In this document: piece by piece, positions 53,003 through 61,653 of the stretch
Layout of the letters: each line of letters starts with the position of its first letter
Numbering within the stretch: the stretch's first letter is position 1
Assembly (NCBI GenBank): GCA_903231505.1
Contig: CAFBRK010000234.1
Span: forward strand, 1-64,000
Length of the DNA stretch: 64,000 nt
Source of the DNA: Olavius algarvensis associated proteobacterium Delta 3
GTDB taxonomy: Bacteria > Desulfobacterota > Desulfobacteria > Desulfobacterales > CAFBRK01
Direction: 5' to 3'
Position numbers and translations under genes: made by a program
The notes under the pieces: generated by a model
Told to the model about the DNA's origin: nothing
Database searches by the model: none
The model's input: only the letters and a program-made list of their open reading frames with translations

Positions 53003-54796
53003 TTACCCGGAACCATCGGAACCGTCCGGTTCGCCTTCCGGCTGCAACAAAAAAAGGGAGATAAACCTGGGATCCAGGTCCTTCCGTGGGACATCCCCCA
53101 GTTCGTCTTCCAACTCCCTAAACACAGATTCCAGAAATATTCCGAGGGTTTCCGAAATGACTTCCTGCTCCATCCCGGATCGCTGGGAGACCCACTCGAG
53201 AAAAGAGCTTTTCATGGGCTCGCCGATGCGCTTCCGATGGTGCAGGTCCGCCTCTGATAAAAATGGAAAAAGATCCTGGAAGAATTCACCGAATTCTTCC
53301 AGGGACAACCTCGGATCGCTTGACGTCGGTTCACCAACCACATCGATCCCAAGATAGTGACGCGCCCAGAGGGTCAGAATCAGTTTTTTATAGGTTAAAA
53401 ATTGACCGGGCTTAAAATCGATGTGGACCTCCATTGACGAAAAAAGTCCGTCAAATGCGATGATCCCATCCAACTGCCGGGTGGTAAGTTGGATCTCCGC
53501 TTCGGACCGGAACGCACGGTAACGCTGCCCGGATGCGGTGTCGTCGAAAAAAAGCGGCTGTTTTAGAAAAAGCCCCCCAAGTAGACCCACCCCTGCCTCG
53601 TCCCAGAAACTCAATGGCAACCCAGCGGCCTCAAACCAGCTATTCCGGCGCCAGCGCTCGGCACGCCATTTGAGCGCCAGTACCCGCCCGAACCCAACTC
53701 GGAACAGTTGGATGAGGGGATATTGTTCGATGAGCTGTGCCGCGCGACTCCAGGCGTAGCGGCCCTCCGACTCGGCAATCAGACTCTCCAACCCAATGTG
53801 GATGTACCTGCCGGCCTTCTGAACCGTGGCGTTGAGCTGTTTCCGGTCCCTGACCTGCAGCTGGTCTGCAGACAGAAGCTGGTTGCACAACCCGGCAAAT
53901 TCGGCTTGTAGTTGGTACAGAATGTCCTCGGAAGAGATGGCCCGCAACCCGCGGGTGAACAGGTTGTCTTCCTCGAGCATGTCTGCCGGAACCTGGGGAA
54001 GCTGCAATTCCATGATCGGGTCCGTATCCCGGTGCAGCACTTTCTGTGACTGCCGTTTCAAGTCCTCCGGCTGAATCGGCTGGTATATGCCGATGGCTTC
54101 GTCATAGGGCAGAAACCCTCTTTCCGCCAGACGCATGTTCCGCTGTCGAAACATTTCTTCCTCGGCCTCCGCCGGAAGTATCCTGTCGGCTTCCAGCAAC
54201 AGGGTTTGAAAACGAAGGTGATCGAATTCCGACATGTGATCCAGAAACCGCGTTACGATATTCTCGCGGTCCAGACCGGGTTCTTCGTTGTCTTTCGATC
54301 CAGCGGGTTCGGGCAGCACACGAAAATAGTAGACATCATCGAAGGTGGGAAAACCTTTTCCGAATTCGGAGGGATCCTGATCGTGCTCCCGGACCTTCAG
54401 CTCAATGGTGTGATACAGGTACAGCTTGAGCAATTCAAACTTTTCCTCGAATGCCCAGCTTGCCAGGCGTTGCGGATCTGCGTGTGTCAGCAGATTCAGC
54501 CACCGGGTAACCGATGGCATCTGTATCCGGTCGCTTCGCCAGATGTCCTGATCGACAACATACTCCCACTGCCTGTCGCTGGCCAGTTTCAGGAGTGCGC
54601 CGACATCCGTCGGACCGATGCCGTGAACCAGGAAGTAAAAGTCTTCCTCCGGAAAAGAGTGGACCAGCGCCGCCGGGTGAGGTTCTTTCAGGATGCGTTG
54701 GATGATCTTTTCAGGCGTCAGCCCGAGAACCTCCTGCCGTGCCGCCGAAAGGCGGTTCCTCTGCTCTATGGATACCTTGTCTCTGTTTTCTTCCAT
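53003..54796 (-). CDS. DUF6178 family protein
   Basis: A large soluble protein of 597 residues from ATG 54796 after AAGGA. It is recognised as DUF6178, a family mostly from Desulfobacterota and without known function. Typical blocks are 'SFPEEDFYFLVHGIGPTDVGALLKLASDRQWEYVVDQDIWRSDRI', 'TFDDVYYFRVLP' and 'RFQTLLLEADRILPAEAEEEMFRQRNMRLAERGFLPYDEAIGIYQPI'. It is Glu/Leu-rich and mostly helical. The frame runs up to 54940 into the dispersed repeat at 54851-54929, which argues for the shorter start. Confidence 0.8.
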   Translation of the reverse strand: MEENRDKVSIEQRNRLSAARQEVLGLTPEKIIQRILKEPHPAALVHSFPEEDFYFLVHGIGPTDVGALLKLASDRQWEYVVDQDIWRSDRIQMPSVTRWLNLLTHADPQRLASWAFEEKFELLKLYLYHTIELKVREHDQDPSEFGKGFPTFDDVYYFRVLPEPAGSKDNEEPGLDRENIVTRFLDHMSEFDHLRFQTLLLEADRILPAEAEEEMFRQRNMRLAERGFLPYDEAIGIYQPIQPEDLKRQSQKVLHRDTDPIMELQLPQVPADMLEEDNLFTRGLRAISSEDILYQLQAEFAGLCNQLLSADQLQVRDRKQLNATVQKAGRYIHIGLESLIAESEGRYAWSRAAQLIEQYPLIQLFRVGFGRVLALKWRAERWRRNSWFEAAGLPLSFWDEAGVGLLGGLFLKQPLFFDDTASGQRYRAFRSEAEIQLTTRQLDGIIAFDGLFSSMEVHIDFKPGQFLTYKKLILTLWARHYLGIDVVGEPTSSDPRLSLEEFGEFFQDLFPFLSEADLHHRKRIGEPMKSSFLEWVSQRSGMEQEVISETLGIFLESVFRELEDELGDVPRKDLDPRFISLFLLQPEGEPDGSDGSG

Positions 54797-54850
54797 GGAA
54801 TGCGTCCTTATTCCATTGATGATAGCCATTGCCGGAATCCCCCTCTCAGG

Positions 54851-54929
54851 GATTCGGGGAAACATACAGTTCCGTTGCGCCCTCTGCGACGCTGCGGGCA
54901 TCGTTTCCATATGTCTGCAAACGGAACAT
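54851..54929. repeat. Dispersed repeat, second copy of 191-269
   Basis: A near-identical copy of bases 191-269 in the same orientation (about five mismatches in 79). It lies in the 319-base gap between the DUF6178 and PEP carboxykinase genes. Confidence 0.75.
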
Positions 54930-55115
54930 ATATAGGACAACCACTATAAAACAGGTGCCCATAGAAATTCTAGCGTATAGGGGAGCCCCACTGGAAATCA
55001 GACTTTCCCAGGACTGCGAGAATGGAACGGGGAGGCATGAAACCGGTGCGCAGCCCGGCGGTCGCTCAGAACGTCAGGGCGCCGCTCAACGTCTCCGCGC
55101 ACCATATGGTCGTCT

Positions 55116-57086
55116 CTACTTTTTCCTGAACGCCTCAAGCTGGGATGGCGTAACGATTGGCCCGAATTCCGCCTTCAGCGCCAAAAGCCCCTCCCGTTGC
55201 ACCGTCAGCACTTCAAAGAGCCGCTTTGGGGTACTGGGGTTTTCACCATAGGCCTTTGTCTGCAGATCGATACGGGACAGAATGTTTTCGATGTAAAGTG
55301 AAAACTGCTGAATGTAGAGACGTTCCGGATATTCCTTGTCGATAATCTCATGGAACAACCGTTTTAAATCGTCGTATTTCGGCAGATAGCCGATCGGCGA
55401 TTCCAGCGCTTCCACATCCCTGTGGGCAAAAAGCTCCAGCCATGCCAGCCAGACTTTCACATCCCGTTTTTCACCCAGGAGTTTTTTGGATGTGCCCCCC
55501 CTGGCTTCATGTGTCAGAAAATAATTGAGCCCGGCCATGAGCGGCCGTTTGCGGTTCGTTATCTTGTCGCTGCCGAAAAACCGGAACTGGGCGTCCATGT
55601 AATCCGCCAATGCACCGGGGATAAACGGCGCGTTGGCCCACGGGGAACGTTTGACACCGATCGCACCGACTTCGGTGGCGGTGGCCGCCGACACGATGCA
55701 GGCACCGATGGTGACGCCTTCATCCGGAGTTTTCCCGACCCACACCGGCGGCATGGTGTCGCTGTCCCTGCCGCTGTAAGTCACCACCCGGGTTTCCACT
55801 CCGGCGCCGTTCTCGGCTTCTTCTGAATAATTCGCCAGGGAAGTGGACGCCACCGTGCAGCGGGCATTGGGATGGGAAATGGGCACGTCATTTCCATTGT
55901 CGTCGGTCATGCCGCGCTGCCATTTTCCCTGGAAGTTGACCCCCTGTTCCGGCATCGGATCTCCGTCGCCGGTCCATCGGGGCATGCCCTCCTCGGTGAT
56001 CAGCAAATTGGACCAGATGACCTCATGGCCGGGACGGCGCAACACGTCCATCAATTTTGGATCCCCTTCCCAGTTGACATCTTCCACAATACCAAAAATA
56101 CCGCATTCCGGGTTGACCGCACGGACCGTGCCGTCTTCGGCAATCCACATTTGGGCGAGATCGTCTCCAACGAAATGGGCTCCGGCCATGGCGGTGGTCG
56201 TTTTACCGCACCCGCTGGGAGCGGCCCCGGTGATCCAGGTAACCCGTCCGCCGGGGCCGTCGATACCGGTGATAAACATATGCTCGGACAGTTCCCTGCC
56301 CCTGTTCTCGTATACCGCTTTGTCGACGGCAAATCGGTGGTTGCCCTTTTTCATCAACAGGGTGTTGCCCGCATATGTGCACTTGAAGCTGAAGGTTGTC
56401 CGGTAGCTCCTGTCCATTAATACCCGGGCATCCGGAAGATCTTCGGGCCGATTCAGCCCTTCGCTGTGAATGTTCGTAAAAAAATGGCCGAGCCGAGCCA
56501 CCTCCGCATCAAATTTCGCATACGCGTTCCGGTACAGTATCTCGGCGCTGTGGGAGACATAACCGGAACTGGTAATTTCCAGCGCCGGGTTGGACACCGG
56601 GGATCCGAACGGCCCACGGATATAGAAGCCCACCACCATCGTTTTTCCCTGCATGATCCCATCCAGGTTCTTCCGAACGGTTTCAAGGGCTTCCTGCCGC
56701 TCCAATCGGTTGGCCAGGGAACTGACTTGCTCCTCGGGATTGGCAACGTAAAAGGTGCGATCAATAATACGCCCCTGTTCATCCTTCAGATCATAATGGA
56801 TCGTGTGCCCTTGCATCGGCAGGGTGGCTTCTTCGCCATTCCGGATTACAAACTCCCGGATAAACTGCCGGTCCGCCTCCGATCCCGTGTTGATGAAAAC
56901 GTCATCCGGCTTGCACATCCGAATGGCATTGGCGATCTTCAATCGCGCCGCGGGGTTCTGAATGCGCTCCATTCGGGCAACATGCTCGCTGCTGAGTGTG
57001 TCCTGAAATATCCGGGTCACCTCTTCCGCCGTCGTCACCCCGCCGATCGCTTCGACAATGTCGATTCCCTCGTTTTCCTTGAACAT
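55116..57086 (-). CDS. pckG: Phosphoenolpyruvate carboxykinase (GTP type)
   Basis: A 656-residue PEP carboxykinase of the GTP-using family, interconverting oxaloacetate and PEP with CO2 release. The P-loop is APSGCGKTTTAM, followed by the metal-site DDLAQMWIAEDGTVRAVNPECGIFGIVEDVN. The N-terminal 'CKPDDVFINTGSEADRQFIREFVIRNGEE' and the late 'KRSPWANAPFIPGALADYMDAQFRFF' match the family. The P-loop Gly replaces the Ala usual in animal enzymes (PSACGKT). ATG 57086 follows AGGAG. It may serve anaplerosis or gluconeogenesis; it stands alone between convergent small genes. Confidence 0.88.
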   Translation of the reverse strand: MFKENEGIDIVEAIGGVTTAEEVTRIFQDTLSSEHVARMERIQNPAARLKIANAIRMCKPDDVFINTGSEADRQFIREFVIRNGEEATLPMQGHTIHYDLKDEQGRIIDRTFYVANPEEQVSSLANRLERQEALETVRKNLDGIMQGKTMVVGFYIRGPFGSPVSNPALEITSSGYVSHSAEILYRNAYAKFDAEVARLGHFFTNIHSEGLNRPEDLPDARVLMDRSYRTTFSFKCTYAGNTLLMKKGNHRFAVDKAVYENRGRELSEHMFITGIDGPGGRVTWITGAAPSGCGKTTTAMAGAHFVGDDLAQMWIAEDGTVRAVNPECGIFGIVEDVNWEGDPKLMDVLRRPGHEVIWSNLLITEEGMPRWTGDGDPMPEQGVNFQGKWQRGMTDDNGNDVPISHPNARCTVASTSLANYSEEAENGAGVETRVVTYSGRDSDTMPPVWVGKTPDEGVTIGACIVSAATATEVGAIGVKRSPWANAPFIPGALADYMDAQFRFFGSDKITNRKRPLMAGLNYFLTHEARGGTSKKLLGEKRDVKVWLAWLELFAHRDVEALESPIGYLPKYDDLKRLFHEIIDKEYPERLYIQQFSLYIENILSRIDLQTKAYGENPSTPKRLFEVLTVQREGLLALKAEFGPIVTPSQLEAFRKK

Positions 57087-57150
57087 GACAGGTTCCCCCT
57101 CTCCTCATCGAAACTGCCGCCACACCGCCCTCATTTCTCTCTTGGATCGC

Positions 57151-57729
57151 TCAATCATGAATTCCAACGATGATGTCATTCAAACTACGCTTCGGAACAT
57201 GATGAATCCCCTTCTCATCACGCCAATATTTGATGCTGTCGTCATCGCCGACCGCATCGATGACGGCCCGCTCCTTTGGCTTACCGATGGCAATGACCAG
57301 CAAGATGGTCAACCGATCCGGAATGCTCAGCAGGCGGGTCAACGGTTTCCGCTGGACCGAACCGATCATGCAGCCGGCCGGTCCCATCTCCCGGGCGCCG
57401 AGAAGGATACTCTGGGCGGCAATGCCGTGATCGCAACCAACGTCCTTTGCAATTTCGGTATCTCCCAGGACAATGATATAAGCGGTTGGCCTTTCGCCTG
57501 ACTTGGGTCCGGGCCAGTCCTTGAGATAACCTGCCCACCCAAGACAGGGAAAGATCTGCGCATTTATCCCGGGATTGCAGGACAGAATGTAGCGAAGTGG
57601 CTGCATGTTTGCGGCAGACGCGGACAACCTCCCGAGATTCACGAGATCCTCCAGCGTTCCCAGATCGATGGTCTGATCCTCGTAAAACCGTCGGCAGCTT
57701 CTGTTTTTTCGAATTAGGTCGGCAATCAT
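57151..57729 (-). CDS. Nitroreductase family protein
   Basis: A 192-residue FMN-dependent nitroreductase-family flavoprotein. The N-terminal 'IADLIRKNRSCRRFYEDQTIDLGTLEDLVNLGRLSASAANMQPLRYIL' carries the FMN-binding Arg-Ser/Arg-Arg and Ser/Asn residues. The later 'DHGIAAQSILLGAREMGPAGCMIGSV' and 'LLVIAIGKPKE' are typical. The start overlaps the stop of rdgB (ATGA), so the pair is translationally coupled. The natural substrate is unknown. Confidence 0.87.
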   Translation of the reverse strand: MIADLIRKNRSCRRFYEDQTIDLGTLEDLVNLGRLSASAANMQPLRYILSCNPGINAQIFPCLGWAGYLKDWPGPKSGERPTAYIIVLGDTEIAKDVGCDHGIAAQSILLGAREMGPAGCMIGSVQRKPLTRLLSIPDRLTILLVIAIGKPKERAVIDAVGDDDSIKYWRDEKGIHHVPKRSLNDIIVGIHD

Positions 57730-58382
57730 GGGGCATCATCCTCGCAAATGAATGTCTCAGGAATCGGCGTGTGCTGCCGAACCCAAGTCAGTACTTTTTC
57801 GAATTCTTCTCTGAGCTCCCGCAGGGCTTTGCCTCTGTGGCTGATGCGGCTCTTTTCGTCCATGGTCATCTGGGCAAAGGTTTTCCCCATCGGGGGGTAA
57901 AAGAACACCGGATCATAACCGAACCCATTGGCCCCAACAGGCTCTTGGGTAATGATGCCCTCGCATCGCGCCTCATAGATCAATGCCGGTCCTCCGGGTA
58001 CAGCGACCGATATGACACATTCGAATGCCGCACCCCGGTTGGATTGGTGCTCCATTTCCTGCAACAGCTTCCGGCAACGATCCTCATCGGAGGCATCGGG
58101 TCCGGCATACCGCGCCGAATGCACTCCCGGTGCTCCGCCAAGGGCTTCCACCACCAGTCCGGAATCATCTGCCATAGCCGGCAGTCCTAACACCCGAGCG
58201 GTGAAGCTGGCCTTCTTGTAGGCGTTCGCTTCGAATGTGTCGCCGTCTTCCTCCACCGGTGGTATCGGTCCGAAATCATCCAGGCTCGGGATGCGGATCG
58301 GATATCCCTTTAAAAGGTCTCGAATTTCAGCGGTTTTTCCGTGGTTTCGGGTGGCGATGACAAGAGATATGGATTGTGTCAT
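57726..58382 (-). CDS. rdgB: XTP/dITP pyrophosphatase
   Basis: A house-cleaning Ham1/RdgB family enzyme that hydrolyses XTP and dITP to the monophosphates. The N-terminal VIATRNHGKTAEIRDLL, the substrate block EEDGDTFEANAYKKA, ADDSGLVVEALGGAPGVHSARYAG (catalytic Asp) and FGYDPVFFYPPMGKTFAQMTMDEKSRISHRGKAL are complete. Its 218 residues are slightly longer than the usual 200. It is the first gene of a two-gene unit with the nitroreductase. Confidence 0.93.
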   Translation of the reverse strand: MTQSISLVIATRNHGKTAEIRDLLKGYPIRIPSLDDFGPIPPVEEDGDTFEANAYKKASFTARVLGLPAMADDSGLVVEALGGAPGVHSARYAGPDASDEDRCRKLLQEMEHQSNRGAAFECVISVAVPGGPALIYEARCEGIITQEPVGANGFGYDPVFFYPPMGKTFAQMTMDEKSRISHRGKALRELREEFEKVLTWVRQHTPIPETFICEDDAP

Positions 58383-58816
58383 TGTGACCGATTAATGGGG
58401 CGATCCGCCCGGAAGCTGCCGTGCCCGGGTCCGGTTGCATTGTGAATCTATCCGAGAACACTCTAAAAAAAATGTTAATAATTCATGGCGACATTTTTGT
58501 AAAGCAGTTTAGTGGAAACTCAAACCGGGTTGCCGATTCCCTGGAACACATTTTATCCGTCAGCCCGCACCGGGGCAAGTTTAATTCGGAGGTCCGGGAA
58601 AATTGTTTACACCCACCCGTCACTTGATATAAATACTCGAAACGAATACCGTTCCGCAGGCAGCGGACACATCTCCCCGAAGCGGACGGCACAATGGGCA
58701 GGACCGGTTAAAAGCAGCACCGATATCTGTCGTGAAACCGTGGTACGCGTTGATGAAATATCCGGGACAGCCGGCTGCCGCTCCCGGGTCATCCAAGCCG
58801 CTCACCGACCAATCCG
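58383..58816. other. Intergenic, no gene recognised
   Basis: 434 bases without a convincing gene. In particular no potassium-channel pore domain is visible in any frame ahead of the RCK gene. A possible hairpin CGGACACATCTCCCCG lies near 58665. A TTGATATAAAT-like AT-rich patch near 58625 could be part of a promoter. Confidence 0.3.
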
Positions 58817-59518
58817 ATGAACAAGGCCATAGCCACACTGGAAGAGCACTGTATTGTGTGTGGCGGCGGGGAAACCGGCCGCCATATCATTTCCGAACTG
58901 CTCAGGAGCAACTACACCGTCGTGCTCATTGAACAGGACGTGAAAATCACCGATCAGTGCCGGATGGCCGGGGGTTTATACTGCCTGACCGGAGACGCCA
59001 CCGACGACAAATGCCTGGTGGCCGCCGGCATCGAGCGGGCAGCGGGTATCATCATTAGCCTGCCCTCCGATAAGGATACATTGTACGTGACCATCGCCGC
59101 TCGCATGCTGAACAAGCAGATCCGTATCATCAGCAGCATGGTCGACCCCAAGCTGGAACCGAAACTGAAAAAGGCCGGTGCCGATCGTGTGGTATCTCCC
59201 AATTTCATCGGCGCCCTGCGAATGGCCTCGGAAATGATCCGGCCCACAGTGGTCGAATTTCTGGATACCATGCTCCGAAGCAAACAGGGGAACCTTCGCA
59301 TCCATCATCTTGTTGTTACGGCGAACTCCCCGATGGCCGACAAGCGGATCAGCGAATCCGGACTCAAGGATCGGTATTCACTGCTCGTGATTGGATACAA
59401 AAAGCCTGCTGAGGAGATCGAGTTCAACCCAAACCCTTCGGAAATCCTTTCCCCCGGCACCACGCTGATCGTCATGGGAGAGATTCCCGATCTTGATCGG
59501 GTCAAAAGAGACATATAA
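58817..59518 (+). CDS. Orphan RCK (TrkA-N/TrkA-C) protein
   Basis: A 233-residue cytoplasmic protein with an N-terminal NAD(H)-binding TrkA-N domain (HCIVCGGGETGRHIISELL, GDATDDKCLVAAGIERA) and a C-terminal TrkA-C domain (ADKRISESGLKDRYSLLVIGYKK, PSEILSPGTTLIVMGEI). It strongly resembles the cytoplasmic half of a two-TM potassium channel, but no channel is encoded upstream. It might regulate a channel elsewhere or be a remnant. It is followed by recN after 30 bases. Confidence 0.85.
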   Translation: MNKAIATLEEHCIVCGGGETGRHIISELLRSNYTVVLIEQDVKITDQCRMAGGLYCLTGDATDDKCLVAAGIERAAGIIISLPSDKDTLYVTIAARMLNKQIRIISSMVDPKLEPKLKKAGADRVVSPNFIGALRMASEMIRPTVVEFLDTMLRSKQGNLRIHHLVVTANSPMADKRISESGLKDRYSLLVIGYKKPAEEIEFNPNPSEILSPGTTLIVMGEIPDLDRVKRDI

Positions 59519-59547
59519 CGGTCCGATCAACAGCTGCGGATTCCCAG

Positions 59548-61248
59548 ATGCTTCGGGAACTGTCCATTCGAAATTTTGCGATTATCGATGATCTGCGGAT
59601 CCGATTCGCCGAAGGATTAACCATCCTCAGCGGTGAAACCGGTGCCGGCAAATCGATCATTATTAACGCCGTCAATTTAATGCTTGGCAGCCGTGCGACG
59701 GCCGATCTCGTGCGCACCGGTGCGGACAGGGCCGAGATCGAATCCCTCTTCGAGATTGCTCCCGACAGTCCGGCGGCCGCGGTCATGCAGGATCAGGGTC
59801 TGAATCCCTCGGAGGGGCTCCTGATTCGACGGATTATATCGGGCATTGGCCGGCACCGGGTGTATGTCAACGGACGACTGTCCACAATGCAGATGCTCGG
59901 CGCCCTGACCGCCAGGCAAGCCAGTATTTCAGGCCAGCACGCGCATCAGCGCCTTTTAAAGGACGAAGAGCATCTCGAAATACTCGACCGATTCGCTGCC
60001 CTGTGGCCACAGCGCGGGGAATTGCAAGCACGCTATCTCGCCATGCTTCCGAAAAATGAGGAGCTGGGCAAACTTCGCCGTCTGCGGCAGCGGCAAGCGG
60101 AACACCTGGAACTTCTCCGATTTCAGAAACAGGAGATCGAATCGGCCGCCTTCGCGCCTGATGAAGATACCCACCTGGAACAGGAACGTCGGCGTCTCAG
60201 GCATGCCGAGCATTTGCAGCAATCTGTATACAGCGGCGTCGACGACCTGTACGGTGCCGCCGGGTCGGTGATCGAACGCCTATTTGAAGTTCGGAAGACA
60301 CTTGAAAAAGCCGCACATATAGATCCTACGCTGTCCCCGGCAGCAGAAGGCATCGGGAGCACGGCGTTTCAACTGGAGGATCTTGCCCGGGAACTCCAGG
60401 GGTATTTGAGTCGCCTGGACGTGGATGACGAGCGTCTGGAATCGGTCGAGGAGCGGTTGGATCAGCTCAACCGGCTGAAACGCAAATACGGCGGATCCCT
60501 CGATAGCGTGGCTGAGCGTCTGGCAGAAATTGAGGAGGCCTTGTCGACCACCGAGACTCTTGAAGACCGCATCCGCTCTCTGGAGGAGGATCTGGCCGGG
60601 GATCACAGCAAACTGGTTGACGCTGCTCAGATTCTTTCCGTGGCCCGAAAATCGGCTGCAGAAGGACTTTGCAGGAGGGTGGAAACGGAACTCACGACGC
60701 TGAATATGGCGCAGACACAATTTCTTGCGCAGTTCGACGTCCGCCCCGCCGACGCGACGTCGGAACCGCTGTTCACCACAGAGACCGCCATCATTGGCGA
60801 AACCGGGTTGGATCGTCTCCGGTTTATGATAGCGCCAAATGTGGGAGAAGCACTGAAGCCGCTGTCGGCCGTCGCATCCGGCGGAGAGCTTTCCAGGGTG
60901 GTGCTGGCCCTGAAGGCCATTCTCTCCGGGCAACACGCTTTGGAGACCATCATCTTCGATGAAGTCGATGCCGGCATCGGCGGAGGGACCGCCGATGTGG
61001 TCGGGAAAAAATTAGCAAAACTGGGGCGGCAGCACCAGGTTATCTGCATTACCCACCTGCCCCAGATCGCCAGATTTGGAGATCATCATTTCAAAATCTC
61101 AAAACAGATCACCAATGGTCGCACCGTCACACGGATAACTCCCCTCACCAACAACGAACGGGTCCAGGAAATCGCCAGGATGCTCGGCGGTGATCGGGTC
61201 ACCCCGACAACACTGGATCACGCCCGCGAGTTGCTTGAGAAACATTAG
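59548..61248 (+). CDS. recN: DNA repair protein RecN
   Basis: An SMC-like ATPase for double-strand break repair. It has Walker A GETGAGKS (29-36), a central coiled coil (about 160-360; RLRQRQAEHLELLRFQKQEIE and EERLDQLNRLKRKYGGS), the signature ASGGELSRVVLALKAIL, Walker B TIIFDEVDAGIGG and the H-loop ICITHLPQIARFGDHHF. At 566 residues it is full length. ATG 59548 gives the standard MLRELSIRNFAII start. Confidence 0.95.
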   Translation: MLRELSIRNFAIIDDLRIRFAEGLTILSGETGAGKSIIINAVNLMLGSRATADLVRTGADRAEIESLFEIAPDSPAAAVMQDQGLNPSEGLLIRRIISGIGRHRVYVNGRLSTMQMLGALTARQASISGQHAHQRLLKDEEHLEILDRFAALWPQRGELQARYLAMLPKNEELGKLRRLRQRQAEHLELLRFQKQEIESAAFAPDEDTHLEQERRRLRHAEHLQQSVYSGVDDLYGAAGSVIERLFEVRKTLEKAAHIDPTLSPAAEGIGSTAFQLEDLARELQGYLSRLDVDDERLESVEERLDQLNRLKRKYGGSLDSVAERLAEIEEALSTTETLEDRIRSLEEDLAGDHSKLVDAAQILSVARKSAAEGLCRRVETELTTLNMAQTQFLAQFDVRPADATSEPLFTTETAIIGETGLDRLRFMIAPNVGEALKPLSAVASGGELSRVVLALKAILSGQHALETIIFDEVDAGIGGGTADVVGKKLAKLGRQHQVICITHLPQIARFGDHHFKISKQITNGRTVTRITPLTNNERVQEIARMLGGDRVTPTTLDHARELLEKH

Positions 61249-61653
61249 TTCAACGGCGACTCGCGATTATATAGCCATCTTTACCGAACCCCCCCTGTCC
61301 GAAATAAGTTCCCCCAATCCCCTGTGCGGGATTCGCACAGTGCGTCAACAGGCTTCCGGGAAGCAGCCGATTCAAAGTGACATCGATATGTTCCAGTTGA
61401 ATATCGAGTGATTCCGTCAACATCATACAGTGTCGAGGGAATCGGACTTCGACATATTCGGGGTCGGTATCGCTATGGGAATCGGGATCGACACCGGCCG
61501 ATCATCTTTCAAATCGATACCGATTCCGTGGAAATTGCTGTGTTCAATCTGGCACACTATCTACCGATCGGAACGAAATTCCGACATTCGGTGTAACCCG
61601 CAGATCCCCCCACGGAGTTCTATCCATCATCTTCAAACCCTACCGGAGGGACT
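61249..61653. repeat. Intergenic with 'TCGG/ATCGG' inverted element
   Basis: No gene is seen. Arms GGAATCGGGATCGA (61478-61491) and TCGATACCGATTCC (61514-61527) pair with one mismatch, within GTATCGCTATGGGAATCGGG-type sequence. This is the same family as 9138-9232. Confidence 0.5.

Noticed and set aside
54797..54940. Longer start for DUF6178
   Set aside because: It would translate the dispersed repeat at 54851-54929; ATG 54796 has a proper ribosome-binding site.
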